Shown piece after piece: positions 1 through 11,056 of a stretch of 64,000 bases of DNA. Each line of letters starts with the position of its first letter. Position 1 is the stretch's first letter. Source of the stretch: Callaeas wilsoni. Its lineage: Eukaryota; Chordata; Aves; Passeriformes; Callaeidae. Under the pieces are notes generated by a model. It was given only the letters and a program-made list of their open reading frames with translations, was not told where the DNA came from and ran no database searches. Location of the stretch: contig VWPU01018605.1 in assembly GCA_013398955.1 (NCBI GenBank), forward strand, positions 34,659 to 98,658, in the 5' to 3' direction. Both the position numbers and the translations under genes were made by a program.

Positions 1-1574
1 TGCTAAAACAGTTTTAGAGGCCTGAGGAATACAGAAGTGGCAATCTCTTGTGCCTTCTCACCATCAGATCAATCAAACTAGGTAAAAAAATCCAGTTACA
101 GAAACACGACTCTTACATTATGCTTTTGGATATAAATCTTCTCACAGAAGAAGCTGAATTAAGTCCAGAATAGCCTACTATTATTATTGTTGTTGTTGTT
201 GTTAATATTCTGTTTTTCTATTGCCTGTAATAAACAGCAGCCGAGCTGACTATGCCATTGTCAAAGTCAGTGCCATTCACAGAATATGGGGTAGGCACAG
301 TGGGATGTAGGATTCAGTGTCCCACCTGGAACAGATGATGCTCAGGGACACTGAGTAAAGGTTAACGCAGTAAACAGGAGGTGAAAGACAATCGAGGATA
401 AAGAAGTTCTGTAGGAAGTAGATCAGGAAACAGAGTAATTACATGAAATGTTCTGGATACAATATGAAATGTTTATCTTTCTGGTTCTTCTCATGTGTCC
501 GTATAGCTCCAGACCAGCACCCTTTGGTTTAGATACTATTTAGAGCACAGTGATGAAAGCAGCTGGTGTAAACTCTACTCTAGCCTTTAAAAAACAGTTA
601 TCAGATGTAAACAGCTAAAAAATGTGGCATTTAAAAAAGAGGCAGAATAGGACTAGCCATGGCTTAAAAACTGCTTCATGTTTGTGATCCCACTGGAGGT
701 ATTAATGCAGTAATGTTAATAAAAGAGTCATTAGGAATTGCCAGCTGAAAGTACACAGCCATGTGTTCTCCTGCTTCTGCCAAGGCAATCGCAGCTGAAG
801 AAGGTCCTTTCCTGCTACACACACAGTCCCTGGCTGTAGATGGGAAAGCAGCCACACAGGACCTAATTTATGTGACATTTTTGGAGGTATTTTACTGATA
901 ACATTTTCTAGGGCCTGATCTAGCCTCTAGATAGAGAGTAGGTAATTACCAAAAGATACTGGAAAATAGAGGCCTTTACATGTGTTTATAAATGTGTTTT
1001 CATAAATCAAAGCATACTCTAAAAATCCTTTAGCAATGGTTTTGAATGAAAAGCCAAGGCTTCCCCAGGTGTCAGCACATTCCTGTGTTGAATTTGGTCT
1101 GACATTACTACTTACATATAAACAGACATACTTAAGAGAGTCCTGTTTCTGACTCTATTTTCTTTACTGCACAGGAACAAATTCTTCCCTTAGTGATGCT
1201 GGCATAACACTGAAGTGCCTCAGTCAGCTACAGTGGGCACGTACTGTTGTCATTATCAGTACAATGCAGGGAAAATATATAGTGAAATGCTAGAGAATTT
1301 ATTAGTTTATTTATTGATGTGCTAGCTAGGGGACCCAAGAGTATCATAAGTGCTTGTATGGAGTCAACATCTTTCCATAACAGCATGGTGAACGAGGAAA
1401 TTCCTGGTTGTTAAATAGCCTACATCTGCAATAGCAGACTAAAACAATCTCTCAAGTATATGTATTCCTTGAGCCAAAAAGACACATTTCACATCCTATG
1501 AATCAATTGTCTTCACTCTCCAAACACAAACGACGGTGTCCTACACTCATTTACAGTAGCGTTAATCCAAAATA
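1..1574. other. Non-coding stretch, no gene seen
   Basis: I see no ORF with recognisable protein features, no RNA gene and no clear mobile element here. The only structured sequence is a short trinucleotide microsatellite near the left edge. The base composition is AT-rich and typical of vertebrate intergenic or intronic DNA. Confidence 0.6.
181..203 (+). repeat. (TTA)/(TTG)n microsatellite
   Basis: Three TTA units run into five TTG units, a short compound trinucleotide repeat. It is probably length-polymorphic, but it is too short to say more. Confidence 0.85.
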
Positions 1575-1745
1575 ATGCCACCAAGTCAGTTGAGGTACAC
1601 CAGATTTACACTGGTTTGAGTGAGAGCATTTGGCACCCAGTACCTATTGTTATAGATCCTCAGCTGGTGAAGATCATCACAGTTCTTTCAAGTCAATGCC
1701 TCTGAAATTAATGTCGTTATGCTGATTTACACCAGGTGAGGATCT
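1575..1745. repeat. Old palindromic interspersed repeat (amniote-type, MITE-like)
   Basis: Seen: GATCCTCAGCTGGTG at 1655-1669 is matched by its reverse complement, with one mismatch, at 1730-1744 (CACCAGGTGAGGATC), giving an imperfect palindrome of about 90 bp. Weaker pairing continues inward from both arms. Just upstream, 1588-1632 has a related 'acaccagatttacactggt' block that looks like a second partial unit. Known from memory: reptile and bird genomes contain old palindromic elements with phrases such as 'gatttacaccagctgaggatc'. I do not remember a reliable family name. Inference: a decayed, non-autonomous DNA-transposon-like element. Confidence 0.6.
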
Positions 1746-2019
1746 GCCTTGTGGTTTCTGGCTTTAAATTCTCTTCCTGTTAGCCATCTCATTTCAAAAT
1801 GGTTTCAATAGACAACTCCTAGCCAGAATTTCCTCTGCTATTTATAGGATTATTTCAAGAGTTTCTACAATAATCCCCGTATTTCCATCTTTATATCAGA
1901 GCTTTTTCAGGATTGTATTACAGCCAAACTATTCACATACCCAGATGACACCACTCCTTCCTGCTCTTTTCGTTTCCCTATTTGGGGTGATTATACAGGG
2001 GGAAATATCTCTCATGGTC

Positions 2020-2064
2020 AGATCTTCAGCTGGCATAAATCAGCATAAAATTGACATTAGTGAT
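2020..2064. repeat. Fragment of the same palindromic repeat family
   Basis: The stretch 'agatcttcagctggcataa' followed by 'atcagcataaaattgacat' repeats the arm sequence of the element 275 bp upstream, in the opposite reading direction. Only one arm and part of the centre are recognisable. The copy appears truncated by decay. Confidence 0.5.
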
Positions 2065-3645
2065 TTGCATCATTTAGCAATGTAGAAGAAAAGACAAATA
2101 GAAAAAAGAAAAAGAATTATTTTTTAACAATGCAATTTAAAATTAGTAACAGGTCTTTAATATTGAAAGAATATTAAAATGTAACCCATATGTACACTTT
2201 TGATGTGTGTTTTATGGGCTCAGCTAGGCATCATTTACAGCTTGGAATGACAAAGCTTCTTGCTGTTTTGTTTCATAAAATCCTCAGCAATTCCGGCCCT
2301 AAATAGTCCATACTTATTCAACATATTTCACCTCAAGTGTACTTAAAACACACCACCGAAGGTTTTCACAAACAAAACCTGTTCTGTTGATTTCACATGT
2401 TCTTTTCATCCAGCTAAATGTTAAATTCAACATGTTGAAATAGGTCAGGTTTAACAGAATTTAAGCGTGCTATACAAAAGTGCCACAGGGGATCTATAGA
2501 CCTCAATTGTCATTGACACTCCAGAAATCTTACGGTAAATAATTTACCATACAATTTGCCATTGATCCATACAGACTTCTCTTATCTGTAATTTCCTGGT
2601 ATCTGTGTCCACTTAGAAATATTTTTATTTCTCTTTTGGAGAGCTAGATTTCCTCTTACGCTATGCCCTTGTAAACTAGCAGATACTTGCTCACCTCTGA
2701 CACTCTACACAAAGATCTTAATTAATAAAACAATACAGATCAGAAGAAAGCTGGACACACAGCAGAGAGAGTTGAAAAATAAAATTCCCTGCAGGGACAG
2801 ACTCAGAGTCTGCAAAACCCTTCCAAGAATCAAAGCAATCTGCATCACAAGCACATTTTCCCAGTACAGAAGTGCTTGCAGGAATTGGCAGTTTCTACAA
2901 GTATATAAGTAAAAACAAAAGAGGTAAAGCTGATTATTGTGATTTCCACTTGTTAGACTTGATGTCTTGACACAGTCTTCTGAGGGAGATCTGATAGCCA
3001 GTGGCAGAGACTACATGTGTAGGAGAAGCTGCGCATTACTGAGGACAATATTGAATACAGGCTCTTCAATCCAGCTCTCACAGGTTAACAAATAAAAGTC
3101 TTTCCCTCTCCATCACCACCCACACACTTCTTTTCCCCAGGGCCAAAAGGGTTGGAGTAATGTTAGGAACTCCTGGCCTGGAAATTAGTTGTTATATGTT
3201 TGTGGGGGTGAGTAGCTGGCAGCAGGGCAGATCTTATTTCAAATAAATGTTTCCTCCTTTCATTTCCCTTCACCTTCCACATGAGATAGCAAAAGCATAT
3301 CAGTATTCAAAGTCAATGTCAAAGATTTAATTTTGTACGGTTTTTATACTACTTTAAGTCAGGTTATTGCTTTACCTTTATGGAGATGAATCCAAATTGA
3401 AAACAGGGAAACTGGGAGAACGGTGTGGATGCCAGATTCACAACTGCAGTCATTTAAGTGAGAATAGCATGTTTTCACACTCCTACTTTCTCATTCAGCC
3501 TAAGAAGTGGTGAGTCAGTACATGCAGAAGTCCAGTGAGGCTGACAAGCAATGGCTACTAAATTCCTATAGGAAAGATAACCGTCTTCCATCTTTCTGCT
3601 GCTCCATCACAGGCATAAATTCATTTCACTTACTGGGATAAAAGT
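2065..3645. other. Non-coding stretch, no gene seen
   Basis: No supported gene, RNA or mobile element was found. The stretch contains A-rich tracts around 2085-2170, and otherwise unique-looking sequence with frequent stops in all frames. Confidence 0.55.
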
Positions 3646-3649
3646 CACT

Positions 3650-3692
3650 CATTCTGTTGACCTGACTGGAGTTAGACCAGGAATAATTTGGC
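3650..3692. repeat. Palindromic-family repeat fragment
   Basis: The text 'gactggagttagaccagg' followed by 'aataatttggc' resembles the end of the amniote palindromic elements, which often read 'ggagttacaccagg...gaatttggccc'. Only about 40 bases can be matched. The call rests on memory of that phrase and on the neighbouring copies at 1.6, 2.0 and 4.1 kb. Confidence 0.4.
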
Positions 3693-3992
3693 TATACATA
3701 AGGAATGAACACATGGTAGGGTTATTTGAGGGTGTAACTTCTGGCTATGATTGCTTTTTAAAAAATCTGTCAATAACAATACTAAATTCAATCTCGTTTC
3801 AAGTAAAGTAATGACACACAACACTATATGAGATGTATGTACTTTGTTTACAAGCTGCCTCTCCTTAGATACTGTCATGCAGCTAGATCACTAGTTTAGC
3901 TAATGGGCTATTAAAGATCCAATAAGGAAGATGGGCAAAACAGAGGGTAATAGTCTATGCTGCTCTCTAAAGTGTTTCAGTCAAAATAGAGA

Positions 3993-4018
3993 GACCCTCA
4001 AAAAAAGACCCTCAAGAA
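3993..4018 (+). repeat. Short tandem duplication (about 14 bp x 2)
   Basis: GACCCTCAAAAAAA is followed directly by GACCCTCAAGAA, a local duplication with divergence in the A-rich half. Confidence 0.7.
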
Positions 4019-4111
4019 TCCCTGTGAATTATAACAAATTTAGCTGAGTAAGAGTCTAGGCTGGAATTTGTGAAATGTAACTTATTTTGATATAACTTCT
4101 TATCTCTGAAA

Positions 4112-4183
4112 ACACTGGAGGTAAAATCTTGTTCCCACTTAAGTTAAACAGACACTGGCATCAATGGAGTGAAGACTTCATCT
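4112..4183. repeat. Palindromic-family repeat fragment
   Basis: The sequence runs 'ggaggtaaaatcttgttccc', then 'ggcatcaatggagtgaag' and 'acttcatc'. The two ends are loose inverted complements of each other. The style matches old amniote elements built around 'actgaagtcaatgg'. It is highly decayed, so the boundaries are approximate. Confidence 0.4.
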
Positions 4184-7100
4184 CATGATTAAAACCAGAG
4201 ATAAACCAGTAAGCAATTCTGTTAAAATCCTATTCATAATATTCAAGAATAAAGTAAAAACTTTCTTTTCTCTTAATCTAGAGCTATTCCTTGGAAATAC
4301 ATATTCAAATAGCTATGACTAGGTAGTATAAGAATTCATTTTCTATCACTGCATGCATAATTCTTAACAAACATTAAATCTAAGTTTTAATCTGACTGTT
4401 TCTCTCTACTGGTGATAAAAAGCTGTCTGGAAGTGTTCAGTTCCTACCACTTACTGTGGCAGGAGGCAACTGCAGATGAAAAGTATATGGCATTCTTTCT
4501 GCTCTCTGACTGAATAAGCGGGTAAGCACCTTAACACAAAACCCAAATCTACATTAGATACTCAGGACAGACCTCTCCATTCATTAAACATGGAGCCTGG
4601 GACAATCAGCCTTTGACTTTTGGTACCATAGGATTTCTGCAGGAGCTTAAGGAAAATTTATCCTGCTATTATTAGCTGAACAGAAAAAGGGTTGTGGACA
4701 GAACAGCAGCTGAAGTGAATTGTGAAATTTATGCTTCAAATTTTTAAACTCCATGTCCAAATGCATTTTAAGTGGAGTAACTTATTCCTCAACAGATGCA
4801 CATAGAGGTAACACTGAATAGGAGTTAGATAGTTCAACAGCTTTCACACTCAAAACATTCAGAAGAATATTTGAACCACTTATTACAAGCACACAGTAGA
4901 GATCACAGTCCCCAAGGATGAACACAATCCTGCATGACCAGATTGATCTTCACTATTATCATCAAACTTAAAAATTTCAGTCCCCATGCCTCAGGTGTAC
5001 CAGGATTCAGCAGGATGCAGCATAAATCCTCCTTTTTCCTCAACTTTTCACACGTGTAGATTTAGCAGCAATGAGCTCCCAAAACGTGTATTACTTGATT
5101 GGGGTTCTTTAGTCTCAGATTATAGGCTTGGGTTACTGAGAGGCTAATAGGTTGCACCTAAACTAAGGAAATGGGTCCATTACTTCTGCAACAAGTACTT
5201 ACTTGTGTCTGTGAGTATACAGGATTCTCATTAGGCAGGCTTTGAGATAGGCACTGAACTTACTTCTGACTTCAAATTGATCCCCATGAACGATTTAGCC
5301 AAGATCACCCCATCGTATGCAACTCCTCAGACTACTCAATTGCCTGTCCTAGTGACCAGATAAGTGTGATCAAATGTGCCCATAACAGCTTCCCTCAAAC
5401 TTTCTAACTACTTATGTAATTGAGAAATGCACAGAAAGTTTGCTAATTATGTAAATCCAAACTTTATTACCAATGTTCCTGTCAGAGAAAAACACAATAA
5501 TCCCACAATAGCCACTGAAACATGCAAAGAAAATTATACCAAAAGGCACTTCCATTCTAGCAAAAGATTAAGAACTTCAGATCAAAAGATTGAAATATCT
5601 GTAAATATGATGAGCTGAAAAAGCAAAAGTAAAAATAGAAGGAATTCCTGTTATTTTACACTGGCATGGACATTAACACCAGGAGCAAACACACCCCAAA
5701 ACAGCAGGGTTTGGTAGAAATTAATTATGGTTAAGGCTTCTGGAAACTTGAAGTAAAAGGTATTCCTGTACCGATATGTAAAATGCTGTGAAAAACAAAA
5801 TAAATACAACACCTGAAAAAATCAGCTTGTCCCCTTAAAAGTGCTCAGAGGGATGTAAACATAAATAATCCTGGCCTGACTCCTTTGTAAATGAAGAGCT
5901 TGAGGGTCTCTAATTCCCACAGGCAGCAAAACCTGAGGGAGTGAAACAACAGCTCTACACTGGCCAGAGGAGCTGGCTGGCTCAAACATCACCAGTTTCT
6001 ACAGACTATTTGTTAATCTTAATTGCATTTGGATTTCCATTGTGAATTTCTTCTGGAGAGCTAAAAAAGGTATCTTTGTGAATGTCCAGTGCTTGAACTT
6101 AATGTCTAAGGTGTATCAGCCAGTGCTGTGGCTCTCATGACATCATTACTAGAACCTGCATAAAAACTGCATTACAAAGCAGTTCAAGTATTCCTGCAAA
6201 GAAGGAACGGCACTGGCATGCTAAGAAAAAGAATTTCTAAGTAGGACTGGTCAGGAAATATTTTTTGTTCCAGTGCCCTTTTTTCTTTTTCTTTATTCCT
6301 TTTTAATTTTCCATGGAAAAGTGACAGCCCACATGCTGAATTATTTTTCATTCAAGTTTTTGTTTTTCACCACTGATTTGATGAAAAGCCTTTCTAATTA
6401 AAGAAGACGCCAGCTTTCTTGAAAAGAAAGGAAAAATTCAACTTGGAAGAAGTATTTTTAACATAATGCTGTCTTGTGATCATTGTAATATCTGATTACA
6501 AGTCTAAAGTAATCAAACTACCATGGCATACATCTCAAATAATACAAATGAATACATGAAGTATTTTGTCTTTCACAAATATTACTGCAGATAGTACTCA
6601 ATCATTCAAATGCGGGTGCAACGTGAGCACAAAAGCAAATTTTTGGCTGCTATCAATAGTACAATTTTAGCAGAGTTTATGGAGCTACACACGTTTAGAC
6701 TAGATTAAAATCTGCCCTCAAGGTTGAGCACAGGCAAATCAAAATATGTGCTTTTTTAATTCAGTTACCCTGAAGAGAAAAAGTATTTCCTCCCTTTGAT
6801 CCTATTAAGTAAATGTGGTCCAAAAGAACAGAGTATTACATTCCTCAGCAGAAAGTTTCACCGATTAAATAGCGCTGGAGTCAGAGCTGAAACTCTCACT
6901 GACTTTGCAACTCCAAAGGGGCCATTTTTAACCTTTTAGAGTATCTGCTTAGTTGCTGCATCAATATGCCCTTTGTTACCCCTATAGAATGTAACCAAAA
7001 GAGAAGAAAACAAAACAAACAGAGTACAGGCTGAAACAAAAGGCAGTTAAACACTCACTCTTCAGTTCTTGGTGTTACCGGGCTGGTCAGCAAATGAAAG

Positions 7101-8749
7101 CATTGGTACAGGAATTAAAGGAGTGAGTATACAGGGAGAGGGGTCAAGATTTGAGTGGCTTACTTTTCCTCGGCACTGGAAAGCCAGAACAACCTTGTAT
7201 CACTGATCCAGCTCCAGATGATGGGTAAGTGGCTGGTAATAGATGGAAACATAAGAGAAAATAGCATTTTCTAGAAAGAAACTAGAGAAAATACCACAAA
7301 AACATTATTATTTCGGGTGATCCACAGATGTATTACATAGAAAAATTTCCAAGTGAAGGAAAATTACCTGCTTATAGTTCATTTACTTAAAGTACTTGTA
7401 ATCAAACAGAAGATTGGGAAGCTTCAGGAAAGGTTGATGTTATAAGTCAATCACAGAAGAATTCACAAATGCACACACATATATCTGTAAATAAAACATG
7501 CTAAATGCCATAAAAAGAAGAAAAAAATATATCCTTATCTAGGATAAAATTATTCTCATAAATCTATGGCAACAAAGTCAAATCATGAAAATGACTGGAG
7601 GAAATATGAAATACATTCATGCTATATCACACACACCTGCTGACCAGAGACCCAGACAGTCAAGTTCACGTGTTTTAATCATTTCCTTGGCTCTGATCCC
7701 ACAGTGGGACTGAGTAAAACAGACAGCTGTCAGCAGGTAAATGAGAGCTACACAACCCAGCATGACACAGCCATCACAGTTCCCTCCTGCTCAGGCAGAA
7801 AAAGCCTCTTCCTCGACATGCTCACTTACAAAATTTAGCCTAACTCCTAACTTCTGGAGCTGCAATGAGCCTGTGTCATTTTCCTCTCCTTTCCAGTATC
7901 AGACACACAGCTGGCTTTGTAGGACACTTGCATCCAGGACCGCAGAGCAGGGCTGGAATCCCAAGCGGGTAGGTGGCAAACAGGATGCAACACCGGGCTG
8001 TGGGACCTGCAGAAGGCAAACCCAACCATCTCACATTGGCTCCCAGTTTAACATTTGACACCTCAGTGTCATTCCTCTTGAACTTTCCAGAATAACTTCC
8101 ATTCTGGACTTCCTTCTTTTACTTTGATTTCATCCTGGGCTCATACCTCACCAACTTTTCCTTTTCCTAACACACTCTCTTTTTCCATTCTCTCCCTTGG
8201 GAAGACCAGGAACAAGTCCTCCTTTCTCTCCATCCCATCAGGTTCATATAGCCCATCCAAAAGTGAGGTGATGACATGCTGCCACATGTCTAACACACGG
8301 GCTTTATGTAGCTGCCCAACATCTGCCCGCCGTCCAAGCAGCAAGATTTATATGAAATATACTGAAAATATGTTGATATATACTGAAATAACATCCAGAG
8401 GATCCTTTGGGATATAATATTAAATAAGAAAACTCTGTCTCTATTAACATAACCTAATGTACCCCATCTTTAGAACTTGTCTATTTCTTTAGTAATGGTG
8501 TCCCACTACCCCTTCTCCTTGTTTCTGCAGAACAGCGGCAAATGCTTGTACCGTAAACCACAGTAGAAAAGCACTTCATGGACATCACAGATCCCAGTGG
8601 AGACATCAACAGCAACAGCAAAAAACTGATTTATCATTAGGTCATATTTGGTCAGAGAGAAGGTTGAAAGGAGAAAAAAAGCAATCTTGGACAGGAATCA
8701 CTAGTATAGGTGCTTCAAATCTTGGTACTGCTACAATTGACCAAAACAT
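4184..8749. other. Non-coding stretch, no gene seen
   Basis: About 4.6 kb of AT-rich DNA without a supported gene. A possible further palindromic-family scrap lies at 6888-6935 ('actctcactgactttgcaac' followed by 'tccaaaggggcca'). The ORFs at 7741-8058 and 8124-8417 are about 100 codons, overlap antisense ORFs of similar size and have no domain-like features, so I treat them as chance. Confidence 0.5.
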
Positions 8750-8870
8750 GCTTCAGAAAAGTAACTTAATCACCCCCCATCTCAGTCACCCTGCTGTTAC
8801 ATGGAGATAACAATCCCTCCCATATCTGATCTTGATGGAGACTTCTAAATGCTGCTATAATAAAGCCCAG
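8750..8870 (+). repeat. Decayed MIR-like (CORE-SINE) fragment
   Basis: Seen: 'aaaagtaacttaatcacc', 'atctcagtcaccctgctgtt' and 'acatggagataacaatccc' occur in that order. Known: the 3' half of MIR-type amniote SINEs reads, in order, a 'cacttaacctctctg' block, a 'gcctcagtttcc' block, an 'aatggggataataa' block and a 'gtgaggattaa' block. The order and spacing agree, with heavy substitution. Inference: an ancient tRNA-derived SINE relic in sense orientation. Confidence 0.45.
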
Positions 8871-9907
8871 ACAGCCCGTTGTGAGTATGTTGACTCATGT
8901 CCATATTGTAACCTGTTTTCCCCTATGAGAAGTCTTGGCACTCTAGCAGACCTTATCTTCAAAACACAAACCTGAAAAGTTCATCTAAATATGAACTTCC
9001 AAACTGCAACAGTTATTGCTTATATAAAGAGGGTCCTTACTCCACCTTCCTGGGATGTATATTCCCAAACAAGCTCCACTGAAAATCCCCATTGCTAGCA
9101 GCAATATAGAATTCTGTTACATGAAGGTTAACTAGATATAAAAATTTGGCAAAATAAACATAGACCTCTATAACCAGGATCTTTTTTTTCTTCCCTGCTT
9201 GCTCTGGTTTTCTGTGTAAAAGCAATTATACAAAGTCGAAGTCTCGGTGATGATTTTACTGATTAGCTGGAGAAATTTAGATAAATTTGGCTTTTCATGG
9301 ACTGCAGCTGTTGTTCTTTTTCTGTGCCTTAATGCAATTAATCATTCCAGTGTGTTGGCTTAGGAATGCTACTCCAGTTTTCCTCTACCTTCTATCATTA
9401 ATCCTAACAGTATGAATCCAATTGCAAACGTTTGTTTCTTCTATAGCATTCCACTTTTCTCCCCTCTGGTGGCTGCAGTGGTAGGGAGCTCTGATGTGGA
9501 ATCAGTTGCCATCTCTCTGCAGCCTTCACGTGCTTTCTGCAACAAACTGAAGATTTTTCACAATCTTGGCCAAAAGGTTTCTGGGATGAACAGTGCCAAA
9601 GCAGGGCATCCAACTCACAGCAGACACATTGGCTACATATTGTGAATGACCCACAGCATAAGGGAAAGAGAGCAAATCCAAATTTGGCAATAAAAGTCAT
9701 CCTCCCTCCCAACCCTCCCCCAAAAAATCAGCAAAACCCAAGCAAAAAAACAACAGTAAAATTTTAAAGCTCAATTAGAAAAGAGTGGCCTGAGAGTCAA
9801 AAGCTAGCAAGTGAAATAGAATTTTAATGAACTTGTTCTTAATTTAGAGTATTAAGGAGGAAAAATATCTGGTCAAATGGCACTGCCTGATCCAGATTCA
9901 GCAATAA
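8871..9907. other. Non-coding stretch, no gene seen
   Basis: There is no supported gene. Overlapping ORFs on both strands at 9404-9712 and 9412-9645 are mutual shadows without recognisable protein content. A short A-rich tract occurs at about 9720-9760. Confidence 0.5.
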
Positions 9908-10050
9908 TCACAGAATCACAGAATGAACTGGGCTGGAAAGGACTTTTAAGATCATCTAGTCCAACCTATGACCTAACATCTCCTCATCAACTAAACCATG
10001 GCACTGAGTGCCACATCATTATTAAAGAAGATATCTAATGACCATCTAGA
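9908..10050 (-). mobile_element. CR1 LINE 3' fragment
   Basis: Reading the minus strand, the element ends at the left with the classic CR1 tail: on the plus strand this is 'cacagaatcacagaatgaac', followed by 'gggctggaaaggactttt', 'agatcatctagtccaacc' and 'accatggcactgagtgcca'. CR1 is the dominant LINE of birds. Copies are nearly always 5'-truncated, and this one keeps only about the last 140 bp. No reverse transcriptase coding sequence remains. Confidence 0.92.
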
Positions 10051-10984
10051 CAAACCTGTAAGGAATAAAAGTAAAGGCCCAACTCCTCCAAGAGAGTTTC
10101 TGTTACTATTTTATTTCCTGTTAGGTGATTCATTACATGGGTCACTATGGGTCATTGCATGGTTTCATATCCATTTGAGAACTTCAGTTATCATTCTCAG
10201 TACTGCATTTCTTGATGTGGAGGACATGGGCTTTATTTTCTTTTCTGTAAAACCTGATAGTTACAACCAGTTGTTTACAAAACCTTCACAGATTTGTGTG
10301 TAATCACAAGCCAAATATTTGTGGCTTTTCTAAAACACTAGTCTAATATTCCCCAACTTGTAATCCCCACACATTAGCTAGAATTTTTATCTTCTCTCAG
10401 AGAAATTTGGGTCTATACTGAGCACAGGAATATCTTGAAGACTGTGCATTTATCCTCAAAGTCCTTCCAAGTTTCCCCAGGAGAGGGAGAACAAGCCTTA
10501 AATGATTTTTAAAGTTTCAAAATTCAAGTCTAGGTTTGGACTTGGAAAGAATTTCATGTAGATTTAAAAATAGCTTAAAAACTTTTTTGACCCATTATCT
10601 TAACTCAAAAAATTCACACACTAATTCCCAAGAGAAGAAATACAGACAAACTTTTAAAAGGCTGTTCTCAAGGTGTTACTGGCTCAGGCAGATGCAGAAG
10701 GAAAGGGAGATTTCACTGGTAAGTCTGAGGTTTTTGAGCAGTTGTGAGAACAGAAATTCAGATAGTTTGGATCAGATTCGGATAAAAATTAATTAGGTGA
10801 GCTGGAGCACATGAAAGAAATCTCTCTTAGCATAAGGGAGTGATAAGAAGGAAAGCTCCCCAGGTTTGACAGAGCCTGGTATGGGAAGTCCACCTTCCTA
10901 TCTATTCAATCCAGCTGAAGCTGAGCAGCAGGTGTGTGAACTTCTGAGTGCTCAACATGGAGAATTGAACTCTTTCAGCATTCT
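10051..10984. other. Non-coding stretch, no gene seen
   Basis: There is no supported gene. The sequence just before the next CR1 tail (about 10862-10984) might be the decayed upstream body of that CR1, but I cannot match it with confidence. Confidence 0.45.
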
Positions 10985-11056
10985 CCTTCACCTTCTTTCT
11001 GCCTTTGATGATCCTTGTGGGTCCCTTACAACTCGGGATATTCTGTGATTTTATAA
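10985..11056 (+). mobile_element. CR1 LINE 3' fragment
   Basis: The text 'gatgatccttgtgggtccc' followed by 'ttacaactcgggatattctg' and 'tgatttt' closely follows the CR1 3' end of birds ('tccttgtgggtcccttccaactcaggatattctatgattct'). Orientation is plus, opposite to the copy 1 kb upstream. The 5' extent is unclear. Confidence 0.85.
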
